64,000 nucleotides of DNA from Sternotherus odoratus (lineage: Eukaryota > Chordata > Testudines > Kinosternidae), in contig JAVMKO010000001.1 of the NCBI GenBank assembly GCA_032164245.1, forward strand, positions 163,051,434 to 163,115,433, written 5' to 3'. Under the pieces are notes generated by a model. The model saw nothing but the letters and a program-made list of their open reading frames with translations. It was not told the origin of the DNA and did not search any database. Below are positions 32,313 to 42,522 of the stretch, in pieces. Made by a program: the position numbers and the translations under genes. The stretch's first letter is position 1. Each line of letters begins with the position of its first letter.

Positions 32313-34485
32313 CATAGAATATTAGGGCTGGAAGAGACCTCTGGAGGTCATCTAGTCCAACCTCCTGCTTAAAGCAGGACCAATCCCCAACTAAATCATT
32401 CCAGCCAGGGCTTTGTCAAGCCTGACCTTAAAAACCTCTAAGGAAGATGATTCTACCACCTCCCTAGGTAACCCATTCCAGTGCCTCACTACCCTCCTAG
32501 TGGAAAAGTTTTTCCTAATATCCAATCTAAACCTTCCCAACTGCAACTTGAGACCATTACTCCTTGTTCGGTCATCTGGTACCACTGAGAACAGTCTAGA
32601 TCCATCCTCTTTAGAACCCCCTTTCAGGTAGTTGAAAGCAGCTATCAAATCTCCCCTCAGTCTTCTCTTTTGTAAACTAAACAATCCCAGTTCTCTCAGC
32701 CTCTCCTCATAAGTCATGTGTTCCAGGCCCCTAATCATTTTGTTGCCCTTCTCTGGACTCTTTCCAATTTTTCCACATCCTTCATGTAATGTGGGCCCCA
32801 AAACTGGACACAGTACTCCAGATGAGGCCTCACCAATGTCGAATAGAGGGGAACAATCATGTCCCTCGATCTGCTGGCAATGCCCCTACTTATACAGCCC
32901 AAAATGCCATTAGCCTTCTTGGCAACAAGGGCACACTGTTGACTCATATCCAGCTTCTCATCCACTGTAACCCTTGGGTCCTTTTCTGCAGAACTGCTGC
33001 CTAGCCATTCGGTCCCTAGTCTGTAGCAGTGAATGGGATTCTTCCGTCCTAAGTGTAGGACTCTGCACTTCTCCTTGTTGAAGCTCATCAAATTTCTTTT
33101 GGCCCAGTCTTCTAATTTGTCTAGGTCCCTCTGTATCCTATCCCTACCCTCCAGTGTATCCACCACTCCTCCTAGTTTAGTGTCATCTGCAAACTTGCTG
33201 AGGATGCAGTCCACACCATCCTCCAGATCATTGATAAAGATATTGAATAAAACCGACCCCAGGACCGACCCTTGGGGCACTCCACTTGATACCGGCTGCC
33301 AACTAGACATAAAGCCATTGATCACTACCCGCTGAGCCCGACAATGCAGCCAGCTTTCTATCCACCTTATGGTCCATTCATCCAGCCCATTCTTCTTTAA
33401 CTTCTGGCATGAATATTGTTGGAGACCGTATCAAAACTTTGCTAAAGTCAAGGAATAACACGCCCACTGCTTTCCCCTGGTTCACTGAGCCAGTTATCTC
33501 ATCATAGAAGGTAAGTAGGTTAGTCAGGCATGATTTGCCCTTGGTGAAGCCATGCTGACTGTTCCTGATCACTTTCCTCTCCTCTAAGTGCTTCAGGATT
33601 GATTCCTTGAGGACCTGCTCCATGATTTTTCCAGGCACTGAGATGAGGCTGACTGGCCTGTAGTTCCCTGGATCCTCCTTCTTCCCTTTTTTAAAGATGG
33701 GCACTACATTAGCCCTTTTCCAGTCATTTGGGACCTCCCACGATCACCATGAGTTTTCAAAGATAATAGCCAATGGCTCTGCAATCACATCAGCCAACTC
33801 CTTTAACACGCTCGGATGCAGCGCATCCGGCCCCATGGACTTGTGCTTGTCCAGCTTTTCTAAATAGTCCTGAACCACTTCTCTTTCCACAGAAGGCTGG
33901 TCACCTCCTCCCCACGCTGTGCTGCCCAGTGCAGTAGTCTGGGAGCTGACCTTGTTCATGAAGACAGAGGCAAAAAAAGCATTGAGTACATTTGCTTTTT
34001 CCACATCCTTTGTCACTAGATTGCCTCCTTCATTCAGTAAGGGACCCATACTTTCCTTGACTTTTTTCTTGCTGCTAACATATCTAAAGAAACCCTTCTT
34101 GTTACTCTTAACATCCCTTGCTAGCTGCAACACCAAGTGTGATTTAGCTTCCTGATTTCACTCCTGCATGCCTGAGCAATATTTTTATATTCCTCCCTGG
34201 TCATTTGCCCTATCTTCCACTTCTTGTAAGCTTCTTTTTTGCATTTAAGATCAGCAAGGATTTCACTGTTCAACCAAGCTGGTCGCCTGTCATATTTACT
34301 ATTCTTTCTACACATCGGGATGGTTTGTTCCTGCAACCTCAATAAGGATTCTTTAAAATACAGCCAGCTCTCCTGGACTCCTTTCCCCTTCATGTTCATC
34401 TCCCAGGGATAGCTACAGAATGGCCACAGCAGAGGCAGTACCGATGTAATCTTCCCCAGGCTTGGAGGGTCCATTTCTAGAGGCC
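32313..34485 (-). mobile_element. CR1 LINE, 2.2 kb, 5'-truncated
   Basis: Minus-strand CR1. The 3' end is at the left ('tcatagaatattagggctgg', complement of the ATTCTATGA tail), and the 5' end is truncated near 34485. Reading from 34474 down, it covers the linker before the reverse transcriptase, the reverse transcriptase and the C-terminal region. It lacks the endonuclease. The Helitron sits in its tail. It belongs to the same subfamily as the 53.8 kb copy, judged by matching peptide runs. Confidence 0.92.
32391..34474 (-). pseudogene. CR1 ORF2 remnant (reverse transcriptase)
   Basis: The frame is broken into five minus-strand pieces. 34474-34121 reads RRPAWLNSEILADLKCKKEA (pre-RT). 34136-33744 has GFFRYVSSKKK and KSMGPDALHPSVLKEL. 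33704-33378 has NYRPVSLISVPGKIMEQVL and QHGFTKGKSCLTNLL (RT fingers). 33325-32735 has [21 protein letters not shown] and the catalytic FADD, then [20 protein letters not shown]. 32801-32391 has [20 protein letters not shown] and the C-terminus. The catalytic motif is intact, but the endonuclease is missing and at least four frame breaks occur, so it is inactive. Confidence 0.9.
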
Positions 34486-35497
34486 TGAGTGTCTGAAGAA
34501 AATACGCACAATTTTTTTCATTTCAGCTTGCTTTAGTTTACCTTTGTTTACATCTTGTTGCCTTCATTGCTCTCTATGACTTAGTCGTGTTCTTTCAACA
34601 AGAAAGGCATGCCAAGGAGTAGATGTATACGAAAGGGAGCGGGGGGACTGCTCTTGCTTTGCTTCTTAAGCTTTTGTAGTGATGGGGACTTGGCTCTTCA
34701 ACACGAGCAGATCTCCACCAGGCTTGGAAACTGGGTGTGTGATCAAGAGAACAACCGTATGTACTGCTGGCATGAAGATAATCCCTTGCCATAGCCAATG
34801 GCAGCTAATCTGCTGCGGACCAGCCGGCTTTTGGTTCATGTCCACAGTGCAGCTGGCTTTTTATTTATGTATACATGCATGAGGCATCTGTTTAGCACAA
34901 ATACATTTATTATTGGTGCCCTATGGTACTGCCAAACAATGAAAAGCAATTAAAAGGGAAACTGTAAACAAATGTTCTGCCAATAAGAGTATTCACATTA
35001 AGATAACAGGTTTTGAGTGGATGCAAATTCATAATAAATGTCTATAATTCTTGTGTTTTTACAAAGAGTACAATGAAAGAAATAGAAATCAAATGAAAAA
35101 AGCCACATTTAATGGTTCTGTTCAATTAGTCCTGTTTTATTATAAATACTTCTAGGTGATTCTTCCAGCAAATGAGACGCCAGCACAATTTTTTTTACAT
35201 GTGAGGGTCAGCAGTATTAAGACGACCTTGTGTCATAATCCTGGCTGAGTTCTCCCTTGTGGATGCTCATCAAGCAGCTGTTCTTGGACCCACACACTGA
35301 ATCTGGGTGCTTCTAAGCACCCAAAAGTCTGGGTAAGCTTCAATCACAGTCTCTGGCTGTGGCCTCTTGCATACGCTTCCCAGGCACAGGCTCCCTGCCT
35401 GGTACCACTTCTAGGGAATAGGGCCCGACAGGCCAGCCGCCCTGGGTGCCAGGTGTGATCCACAAAGGGACAATGGCATTACAACACTCAAGAGTTA
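34486..35497. other. Unassigned intergenic DNA
   Basis: One kilobase downstream of the CR1 truncation point. No gene is recognised. Short frames of 61-67 codons have no domain. Confidence 0.4.
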
Positions 35498-35829
35498 CAG
35501 TGCCTAAATTTTAGGCACCTAGAAAATCAGAGGAACGATGTTGCTATCTAGAAAGCCTAGGTAAGGTGCCTAGGTTCCTTATCCAAGGAATGGGGAAAGA
35601 TTTGCACCTTAGATGGCAAGCCGCAAAGTCAGCATGCTAGGAGGGGTGCTTTCTAAGTGAGCCAATGGGAGAAGCCAGTGAAAGGGGTGCTTGCTAAGCT
35701 CGTCCCTCTCACAGAGACAGATGGTCGAACACCTGTCTTTCCCTGGTTCATGACTGCTAGCAGAGATGGATGATGCCTAAATTGCATGTGGGGCCCAAAC
35801 CAAAATGGCTGGGGGGTGGGGAGGAGGAA
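35498..35829. other. Unassigned, starts with a small palindrome
   Basis: 'tgcctaaattttaggcacct' at about 35502 folds on itself. The remainder shows no recognisable element. Confidence 0.4.
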
Positions 35830-35990
35830 GGTAACCTCCCTTATAACCTTTAGCCTAGCGAATAGGGTATTCCCCTAAAAGGTGGCAGACCTTTATTCAC
35901 ATCCCATCTCCCGCTTAGGGGGGGTCACCTGCATCCTGCATGAGTATCCTACCCACAAGGTTATAAGGGAAGTCCTCTTTCCCCTGGTTG
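35830..35990. repeat. Inverted repeat with tRNA-like segments
   Basis: 'cctcccttataacctttagc' on the left pairs with the complement of 'aaggttataagggaagtcct' on the right. Between them lies 'gaatagggtattcccct', resembling the anticodon arm region of a tRNA-like SINE head, with its counterpart on the other arm ('gagtatcctacccacaagg'). It resembles the arrangement at 38.9-39.1 kb. Folding would give a cruciform with about 60-bp arms. Confidence 0.5.
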
Positions 35991-37040
35991 CTTTGTGTGA
36001 ACTCACCTGAGGGGCCTAATCTTGTAGGTGGCCTCTGAACACTGGAGGGGGCCCCACAGGCCACTTAGGTGGCCAAATGCCACTCTCTGTGTTTGTGAAT
36101 CACTCTGTGGCTTAGGCAGTAGGCAGGCATCTGGGCCTCTACTGTGAGGCAGCAGTGCACGCACTGCGGAGGCAGATAGGTGTTTGGCTGTCTAGAGTGA
36201 GGCTCCCATGTGTGCCTGCCCGCAGGCAAAAAACTTCAGTGCAAGTGAGCTTAGGCGCCTACAGCGTCAGATGGCAGCCGAGCCGGAGTTGTGAGGCTCA
36301 CCGTGGTGCCTAAAAACAGGACTTAGGTAGCTAAGTACCTTCCTGGCTGGCACCCACCCTCCCCAAAGCTCCACCCTTGATTCAGAATGTATCCCCTTAT
36401 GGACAGGTAATAATAGAAGCCAGTAATGCCTAGCCTTGGGCAAGGGATTTCTAAACCAAACACACTTTCCCCATTCTGTCTGATAGTCCACTGCATGGGA
36501 ACATTGAAGTTTAACCTTTTGGGAATACACAACTTCAGGGGTTTACATTGTCCGTTGCTGTACATTCCTTTGGCCCAGGAATACGCTCACAGGTTCACCT
36601 GGCTGGAAGCCTGGAAAACACCAGTATTACAAAACTCACAAAGCTAATGTTGCACGTGGGCCATTGCAGAAGGGTGAAGGAAAAGAGTCAAATGATCTTA
36701 GACAAAAGTGATACTTCCTTTTTCTTAAAGAATATTTCTAGTAAATAATAGTTGACTATATTCTTTAGAAAAGCAAAATGACAAATTGCTGCTAATTTCT
36801 TAGCAATATGTAAGCAGGGTGTAAATGAGCTCTCCCCTGCCATCTAGGGAAAAGGCATCAGGAGCAGACTGTGTTTGCAAAGACATGCCTACTCCCCCTA
36901 AGTGCATGGCAGATGGAGCTGCTTTACCAAAATGATCAATTTTCACTGGTTTTGGGTTGCAAATCACTCTAGTATTTGAAGGCAGAGGTAATGAAATATT
37001 GTTGTCCTTATTGTATGAGAAAAGGGCAGAAGAACTGTAG
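35991..37040. other. Unassigned intergenic DNA
   Basis: Rich in 'cttaggcgcctac'-type phrases in its first third. No gene is visible. Confidence 0.4.
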
Positions 37041-37318
37041 GTAGGGCTTGGCTGCACTGATATTTTATTGCGCTCTAACTTGCTCAGGGATATGAAAAAG
37101 CACCCCCTCTGAGCGCAGCAAATCTGAGCGCTTTAAAGCGCTAGTATGGACAGGCTCCGAGCGCTGGGGAGTGAATCCCCTTGTGGAGGTGGATTATCAG
37201 GAGCACTAGGAGAGCTCTCTCCAAGTACTCATGTGTGGTCACACTTGCACTTCAAAGCATTGCCGCGGGAGCGTTCCCGAGTCAGTGCTTTGAAGTTTCC
37301 AGTGTAGCCATACCCTTA
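37041..37318. mobile_element. Harbinger-like MITE, 272 bp
   Basis: The element (37044-37315) starts GGGCTTGGCTGCACT and ends AGTGTAGCCATACCC, flanked by GTA and TTA. It contains a decayed form of the family hairpin ('gctcagggatatg ... ccccctctgagcg'). Related to the copies at 4.4 and 19.9 kb. Confidence 0.65.
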
Positions 37319-37324
37319 GTGGGC

Positions 37325-38187
37325 CCTGATTGAGGGTGTCACTAACTAAGTAGTGAGTATGGATTCCAAAGCCCCAGGGAAACACAGGGTGTGTTTTTTC
37401 CCTGCTAGTATAGCTGCTGCCTAAAGAGCCTTAGACGCCATTTAAAAACAAAGCTGATTAGACTCAGCGGCTGAGAGACCGTGTTTCTGGTTGGTGATTC
37501 CTAAAGCTGACATCACTGCTTAGCAGGTCTGGGGGCTAAACCTTAGATCTTATATGGTGATAGTATTGCAGTGAAAGGCAACACAGCAATTGCACAAGCA
37601 GTGAGGTTCCTCACTACCTGCTGAAATCACTAGGAGCTGGGTTAAGTGGTTGGACCTCAGAACGTGACAGCACAGAGCCTGGTGGTAGTGAGGCAGTGGT
37701 CAGTAGCAGGAGAGCGACAGCCACAGCTGTGAGCCAGTTGCAGAGGCATCATCATCATCAGGCATTGTTCAAAACCGTGTGAATACCAAAAACTAAGGAC
37801 CACCAACTATGAGGAGGGGGGGGGGCAACAGAGGTGAGATGGAAGTGATCTATTAACAGACATTCATTTATCAGACTTTCACACTGCAAGGTGAGAAACT
37901 GATACAAAGGACACTGCCCAGTGCATTGTGAGGTGGATATTAGTTTATGGTCACATGTTTTTGAATGATGGTTGTGGTGTTTGCCCAAATTAACGTTGGC
38001 TCCCCTTTCCCCCTTGTAATAAAAGTTTTATTTTGTTGTACGCAGACTGAGTGCTTGTGAGAGGGGAAGTATTGCCTCCTACAGGTGCTCCAGGTGGTGA
38101 CTCAAACCAGTTCTATTTTGTGTTAAGAGAAACTCTTAGAGACATTGAAGCTTGTTGCTGCTGACTCCACCTGCCAGAAGAGTTACA
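37325..38187 (+). mobile_element. Putative solo LTR
   Basis: The 3' part has an AATAAA signal (38018-38023) followed by a T/G-rich stretch, then 'acgcagactgagtgcttgtg' and a terminus 'gccagaagagttaca' at 38187. This is the order expected of R-U5 of an LTR ending in CA. The upstream part is about 0.6 kb with a G-run and an (ATC)n run. I could not fix the TG start or a target duplication, and no internal gag-pol sequence follows. The lineage is undetermined. Confidence 0.4.
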
Positions 38188-38254
38188 ATATAATTATCAA
38201 TACTACTACTAATAATACTACAAATAAAGTATAATTAATAGAAAGATGCACCAG

Positions 38255-38540
38255 TGCGAACAGAGAACTCAGGAGACCCAAATTCAATTCCCTACTCTGC
38301 CACTGTCATCCTGTATGACCTTGACCATGTCAATTAAGCCCAGATTCTCAGAGATGTTTAGATATCTAATTCCCTTGAAATCAATCAGAGTTAGGCTCCT
38401 AAATATCTTTGAGGATCTGGGTTTTAGTCTCTCTGTGCATCCATTTCCCATCGATAAAATGGGGATGATGATCCTTCCCTACCTAGCAGGGATGGTTGTG
38501 AGAATAAATACATTAACCAGTGAGTGTAGCATTGCTTTGA
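38255..38540 (+). repeat. MIR SINE, interrupted by a palindromic MITE
   Basis: The first part (to 38337) reads 'ggagacccaaattcaattcc', 'tctgccactgtcatcctgta' and 'tgaccttgaccatgtcaatt'. The second part (from 38423) reads 'tctctctgtgcatccatttcc', 'ataaaatggggatgatgatc' and 'ggttgtgagaataaatacat'. Together these are a near-full MIR, with the tRNA-related head, core and 3' end in the expected order. The inserted 85 bp is described separately. Confidence 0.75.
38338..38422. mobile_element. Palindromic MITE inside MIR
   Basis: 'gcccagattctcagagatgt' on the left pairs with the complement of 'atctttgaggatctgggt' on the right, giving arms of about 30 bp. Flanks read 'ttaa' and 'ttta'. This insertion post-dates the MIR. 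Confidence 0.7.
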
Positions 38541-38808
38541 GTTTCATCTCAGCTGTCTAATACCCTTTGCTTCATTTCTGGTATTTTTGGCTGTAGGCTG
38601 GTTGTTGGATATTCACTGTGGTCTGTTCCTGAAGTTCAGAAAAATGAACTTCTTACCCCTGGCTAGGAGGAAGAAAAAGTACATAACCTGGAGCCACTCA
38701 GTCAAAGGTGTTCCTTTGGTCCAAAAGATGTTCCCTAAGAAGCTGGCTGTGGGCAGCAGGGACAGAAGAGAAAGCCTGGTGATCTCTAGGAGTGGCTGGA
38801 AGTTACAT

Positions 38809-39283
38809 TAGGTGTGGCCGGAAAACAACAATTCTTTTTTGCGAAAAAAAATTAAATTTATTTTCCTTCTAATATGGAACAAAAAATGAAACTTTTAGAA
38901 AAGTTTCTATGAAATAACAAGAGGAAGCAATCCACTGCACAATAGCCAAGTGGAGAGTACTCTCACTTGGGATGTAAGGATATAGAAGGTCCTAGGTCAA
39001 CTTTTTGCACAGAAGAGCGGGGGGAAGGATTGAATCTGTCTGATTCAGACCAGGGACTTGAATCTGGATCTCCTACATCCTGGGGTGGGAGCAATGCCCT
39101 AGCTATGTAGCTGTTCTGTGATGACACATGAGCTTTGACTAGAAATTTCTTCCTGATTTGTTTGGAAAACTTTCTCAACAAAATTTTCACTGACACACAT
39201 GCTTCTGAAAAACATTTCAGTTTCAAGGAAATGGCACTTTGCCATGGAAACATTTTGTTCAAAAATGTTCTGACCAGCTCTAG
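38809..39283. mobile_element. DNA element with tRNA-like inverted modules
   Basis: The outer ends 'taggtgtggccggaaaac' and 'gttctgaccagctcta' are imperfect inverted repeats. Inside, 'agccaagtggagagtactct' with 'aggtcctaggtcaa' on the plus strand looks like pol III A-box and B-box regions of a tRNA-like head. The complement of 'gacttgaatctggatctcct...gccctagctatgtagc' looks like a second head facing the first. A frame of 112 codons on the minus strand is without meaning. Half of the same element lies at 24.3 kb. Confidence 0.5.
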
Positions 39284-39585
39284 TCTGCATATGATGGCCA
39301 TTGCTCATTATCTGAGTCTCCTAGTTTTGTGTCTGAGTGTGTGTGTGCTAACATATTTCCAATCCTCTTTCTTGTATTACTTAAAAATCAGTCATCATAA
39401 AGATGAAAAAGGAGCAGAAAAGGGTAGCAAGAATGACTCCAGTGAGACAGAGGGGGGAAATCCAATGGAAGGACCAATACCAGCTACAGACCAAACAAAT
39501 ATCAGTAACACATTGGTGCTGAAAGAAGACCAGGCCTTTAACCGCAAACCTTCAAGAAAGAACTAATTTTTCTGTTATCTATTCA

Positions 39586-39758
39586 CAGAATCTCAGAGTT
39601 GGAAGGGACCTCAGGAGATCATCTAGTCCAGCCCCCTGCTCAAAGCAGGACCAATCCCTATGTTTACCCCATATCCCTAAGTGGCCCCCTCAAAGACTGA
39701 GCTCACAACCTTGGGTTTAGCTGGCCAATGCTCAAACCACTGACCTATCCCTCCCCCC
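39586..39758 (-). mobile_element. tRNA-derived SINE with CR1 tail (tortoise pol III type)
   Basis: On the minus strand the head reads 'gggataggtcagtggtttga' (A box) and 'aaggttgtgagctcagtctt' (B box region), as in a tRNA. The body is followed by 'gattggtcctgctttgagca', 'gggggctggactagatgatc' and 'cttccaactctgagattctg', which is the 3' end of the CR1 copies at 32.3 and 54.9 kb. Tortoise SINEs are known to have taken their tail from CR1, which lets them use its reverse transcriptase. Length is about 172 bp. No clear target duplication. Confidence 0.85.
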
Positions 39759-40889
39759 ATCCCTAATCAAGGAACTTTATGTGCCACCAGTTTAACGCTA
39801 TAGAAGGAATATCTTCAGCCCTGCCCCACAGAAGCTCTAAAACTTTGGGGTTTAGATAGAGATCACAGGCATCCTCCCAAAGTCCCCAGTAATAATGATA
39901 AAGCAGGGTTTCCAATAGGTTTTAACCTTCACTCTCCAATCTTCGTACTTCCAATATTGCCAACTCTCATGATTTTATTGAAACTCTAGCCATTTTGGTT
40001 CTTCTTTTTCCCGTCTCATCAAAACATGATGAAAAGTGCCAACTCATGAATTTTTCCTTATTCAAAATGGTTCCTTTCAATGGGGCTGAAGCCAGCAAGA
40101 TGGCTGCCATTTCTCTACAGTCCATCTGCATGTAGAAGTGAGAAGTGAGATTACTTTGCAATCTCCCATGCCATATTTTCAGTGAGGCAGAAGCATTGCC
40201 CATAGGAAAAATGGCTGCTACTCTGTGGTTCAGGGGACTAGACATGACTCAAGGACTGGCAGGAGCAGCAGATATATTGTGAAAGGTAGATAGGGAACAT
40301 GGGGGAGAACAGGGCACTGGGGAACAGGAGATAGATTTAGGGAGTGCAAGGCAGTGCTGCCCAAACCCAGGCAGAGAAGTGCCAGATCCATCAGTGTGTA
40401 GGACATCTCCTGTGTAGACCTCTTAAGATGTAGTCTTCTCTCCTGGCTTTAGAGTGGCCAAAAATTTTCCTTTCACATTTAATATGGGACTTTCCTGAGC
40501 CTTTCAATATCCTTTGGGGCTCTTGAAGTGTTGGTGCTTTCATCCTCCAGTAGGTGATCCTAGAATCACTCTTACAACAGCACTGGGGTCTGTCTTCAAG
40601 TCTACCTTGTGTTTAGACTAGCAGTCTGCTGCATAATGTCCGCTTTGTGGACATTTCCTGCATGTGGCATCTGTTGCTGGAGGAATACATTTGGTGCCCC
40701 AGGGGCAAACCTGAGTGGGCAGTGAGGCAGCCAGTGCTGCTTGTACCTATTGCTACTGATCACATCTCTAACTCCCACTGCAAGCTAAGGGAACATGTGT
40801 GAAGGGGGGCCTCACCTGCATAGGAGACAAGCAAAGCCTTAGCAAGGATGCTGTCTTTACTCTGCCTTTTGCCCTGAAGTTTAAGGTAG
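39759..40889. other. Unassigned DNA with one zinc-knuckle frame
   Basis: No gene recognised apart from the isolated CCHC motif on the minus strand, listed separately. Confidence 0.4.
40600..40730 (-). pseudogene. Possible gag zinc-knuckle remnant
   Basis: Minus-strand codons 40662-40621 spell CRKCPQSGHYAADC, a perfect CX2CX4HX4C zinc knuckle with the usual Gly before His. The frame is open for only about 40 codons and ends directly after the last Cys. Such knuckles bind nucleic acid in retroviral and LTR-retrotransposon Gag. Nothing else here confirms a retroelement, so a chance match is possible. Confidence 0.3.
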
Positions 40890-41167
40890 TACAGTAAAAC
40901 CTCCATTTAACGGACTAATTCGGGCGAGGGGGTGTCCGTTAAATCAAAAAGTCCGTTATTTAATAATAATAAAAAAAGAGCTGTCGGAGCAGCAGCCCGC
41001 CTGCCACAGGGTTGGGGCGACAGCTCCATAGCCTGCCCGCTGCCTGGACCCGGGCGGCAGCCGGGAGCTAGCAGCCAGCCCGCCAAAAATGGATCAGGAA
41101 TGCATCAGACTTGCTCAGAAATTTTGTCCGTTGCATCCAAAGTCCGTTAAATCGAGGGTTTACTGTA
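40890..41167. mobile_element. Pogo/Tigger-like MITE, 274 bp
   Basis: The element (40892-41165) starts CAGTAAAACCTCCATTTAAC and ends with the complement of CAGTAAACCCTCGATTTAAC. It is flanked by TA on both sides (40890-40891, 41166-41167). The long imperfect inverted repeat extends to 'ggact'. TA duplication and CAGT ends place it in Tc1/mariner, pogo branch. The middle is GC-rich and non-coding. Confidence 0.82.
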
Positions 41168-42081
41168 CAGTTAAGATGGGAAACATTTTGCTTCAGCTAG
41201 GTGAGAGGGTTTTAGAAGTTTTAAGGGGGCTGGTGGGAACCATACCATCAGGCTTCAGTAGTCTTTGTATCAGAACAAGAACTTGAACCTCCTACATTCC
41301 AGGGGGCAATGCCCTAACCACTTCGCTATTCTGCAGTAACTTATAAAAGAGGAAATAGTTCTTCTCTCTCAAGTAACAGCAAGAGCCCAAACAACGACAA
41401 CTCTCTTATGTAAGGAATTATACAATTCACTAGCTAAACCACAGCCAATTCCCATGTGTTCAAATTGTTGTTGTTTTTTTCTATTTATGAACTAATTTTT
41501 TTTGATCTTTGTTTCTAGGCATTTTACTGGGCAACTATACATTGCTTAATTTGCCAAATAATAATTAGCAAGTTCAGCTTCTCATAGAAGCCCTTGTATT
41601 TCCTTATGCTTAAAACGGAGAATGACTGGCATTTCCGATAACAGTGTGGTTGGTGACTTGTGGTAAATATTGACAACTGCTGTACTGCGAAAACATCTAT
41701 GCATTCAATCACTGTTGCAGCTGGGTTCCAGTGTAGAACATTGTGTGGTGTTTGTTGGGAGTGTTGAAAGCCATTATGTCCCTAAGGGCATAGAGCAAGC
41801 AGGCAAATGTCTGTGTAAACAGGAAATAAAGTTAGTCTTGCATTTACCCTGACCACGGTATGTATATTGGGTATCTGTAATCTCTACATGGTGTTAGAAT
41901 GGGATCAGATGAAGTCCCAATGCACCACAGAAACATCACTGCAAAGTAAAAAATTTTTTAAAAAGGAAACCAGATAAGCAGCAAGCTCTCCAACTCAGCC
42001 CAAAAAACCTAAAAGCTGCACACAGCCAGCAGCAAAAAAGGCCTAAAAATAGAAGGCCCAGGAAAAACTGCTGTGTTGAGT
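41168..42081. other. Unassigned intergenic DNA
   Basis: Near its start 'cttgaacctcctacattcca' and 'gccctaaccacttcgctatt' resemble the tRNA-like arm of the element at 39.1 kb. The rest is unremarkable. Confidence 0.4.
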
Positions 42082-42341
42082 CTAGGGGCATGTCTACACT
42101 TACCTCCAGAGCAATTGATCCCGTGGGGGTCTAGTGAAGACGCGATAAATTGACCGTTGACTCTGGTGCCCCAGCGGTGCAAGAAGCGCAGGTGGAGTCA
42201 ACGGGGGAATGTCAGCAGTCGACCTACCTGAGAGAAGACGCCGCGGTGAGTAGATCTAAGTACGTGGATTTCAGCTACATTATTTACGCAGCTGAAGTGG
42301 CGTAACTTAGATCGATCACCCTCCAGTGTAGACCAGGCCTA
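42082..42341. mobile_element. Harbinger-like MITE, 254 bp, CTA duplication
   Basis: The element (42085-42338) starts GGGGCATGTCTACACT and ends AGTGTAGACCAGGC, with CTA on both sides (42082-42084, 42339-42341). The interior ('gcgataaattgaccg', 'gatctaagtacgtggatttc', 'taacttagatcgatc') differs from the 4.4 kb subfamily but shares the ends, and resembles the small copy at 48.5 kb. Confidence 0.7.
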
Positions 42342-42522
42342 GGATGCAGCGAGGAGTGAAGATAAGAAAGTAAGGGACAGTGCAGTTACAGTTAGGACCA
42401 CATTAAAGGATATACCATGTGACTCCATCCAAAGGCCACAAAGGAGAAAAAAGGGCGGGTGGGGAAGTCTGTAGTGCGGTATAACGGCAGAGATGGCTAT
42501 ATCTCACCCACCCTTTTTCTAA
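42342..42522. other. Unassigned spacer
   Basis: Short sequence between two DNA transposons; nothing recognised. Confidence 0.4.

Noticed and set aside
31748..32315. Repetitive Pro/Leu frames that look like a repeat protein
   Set aside because: They are produced by the tandem units in the Helitron.
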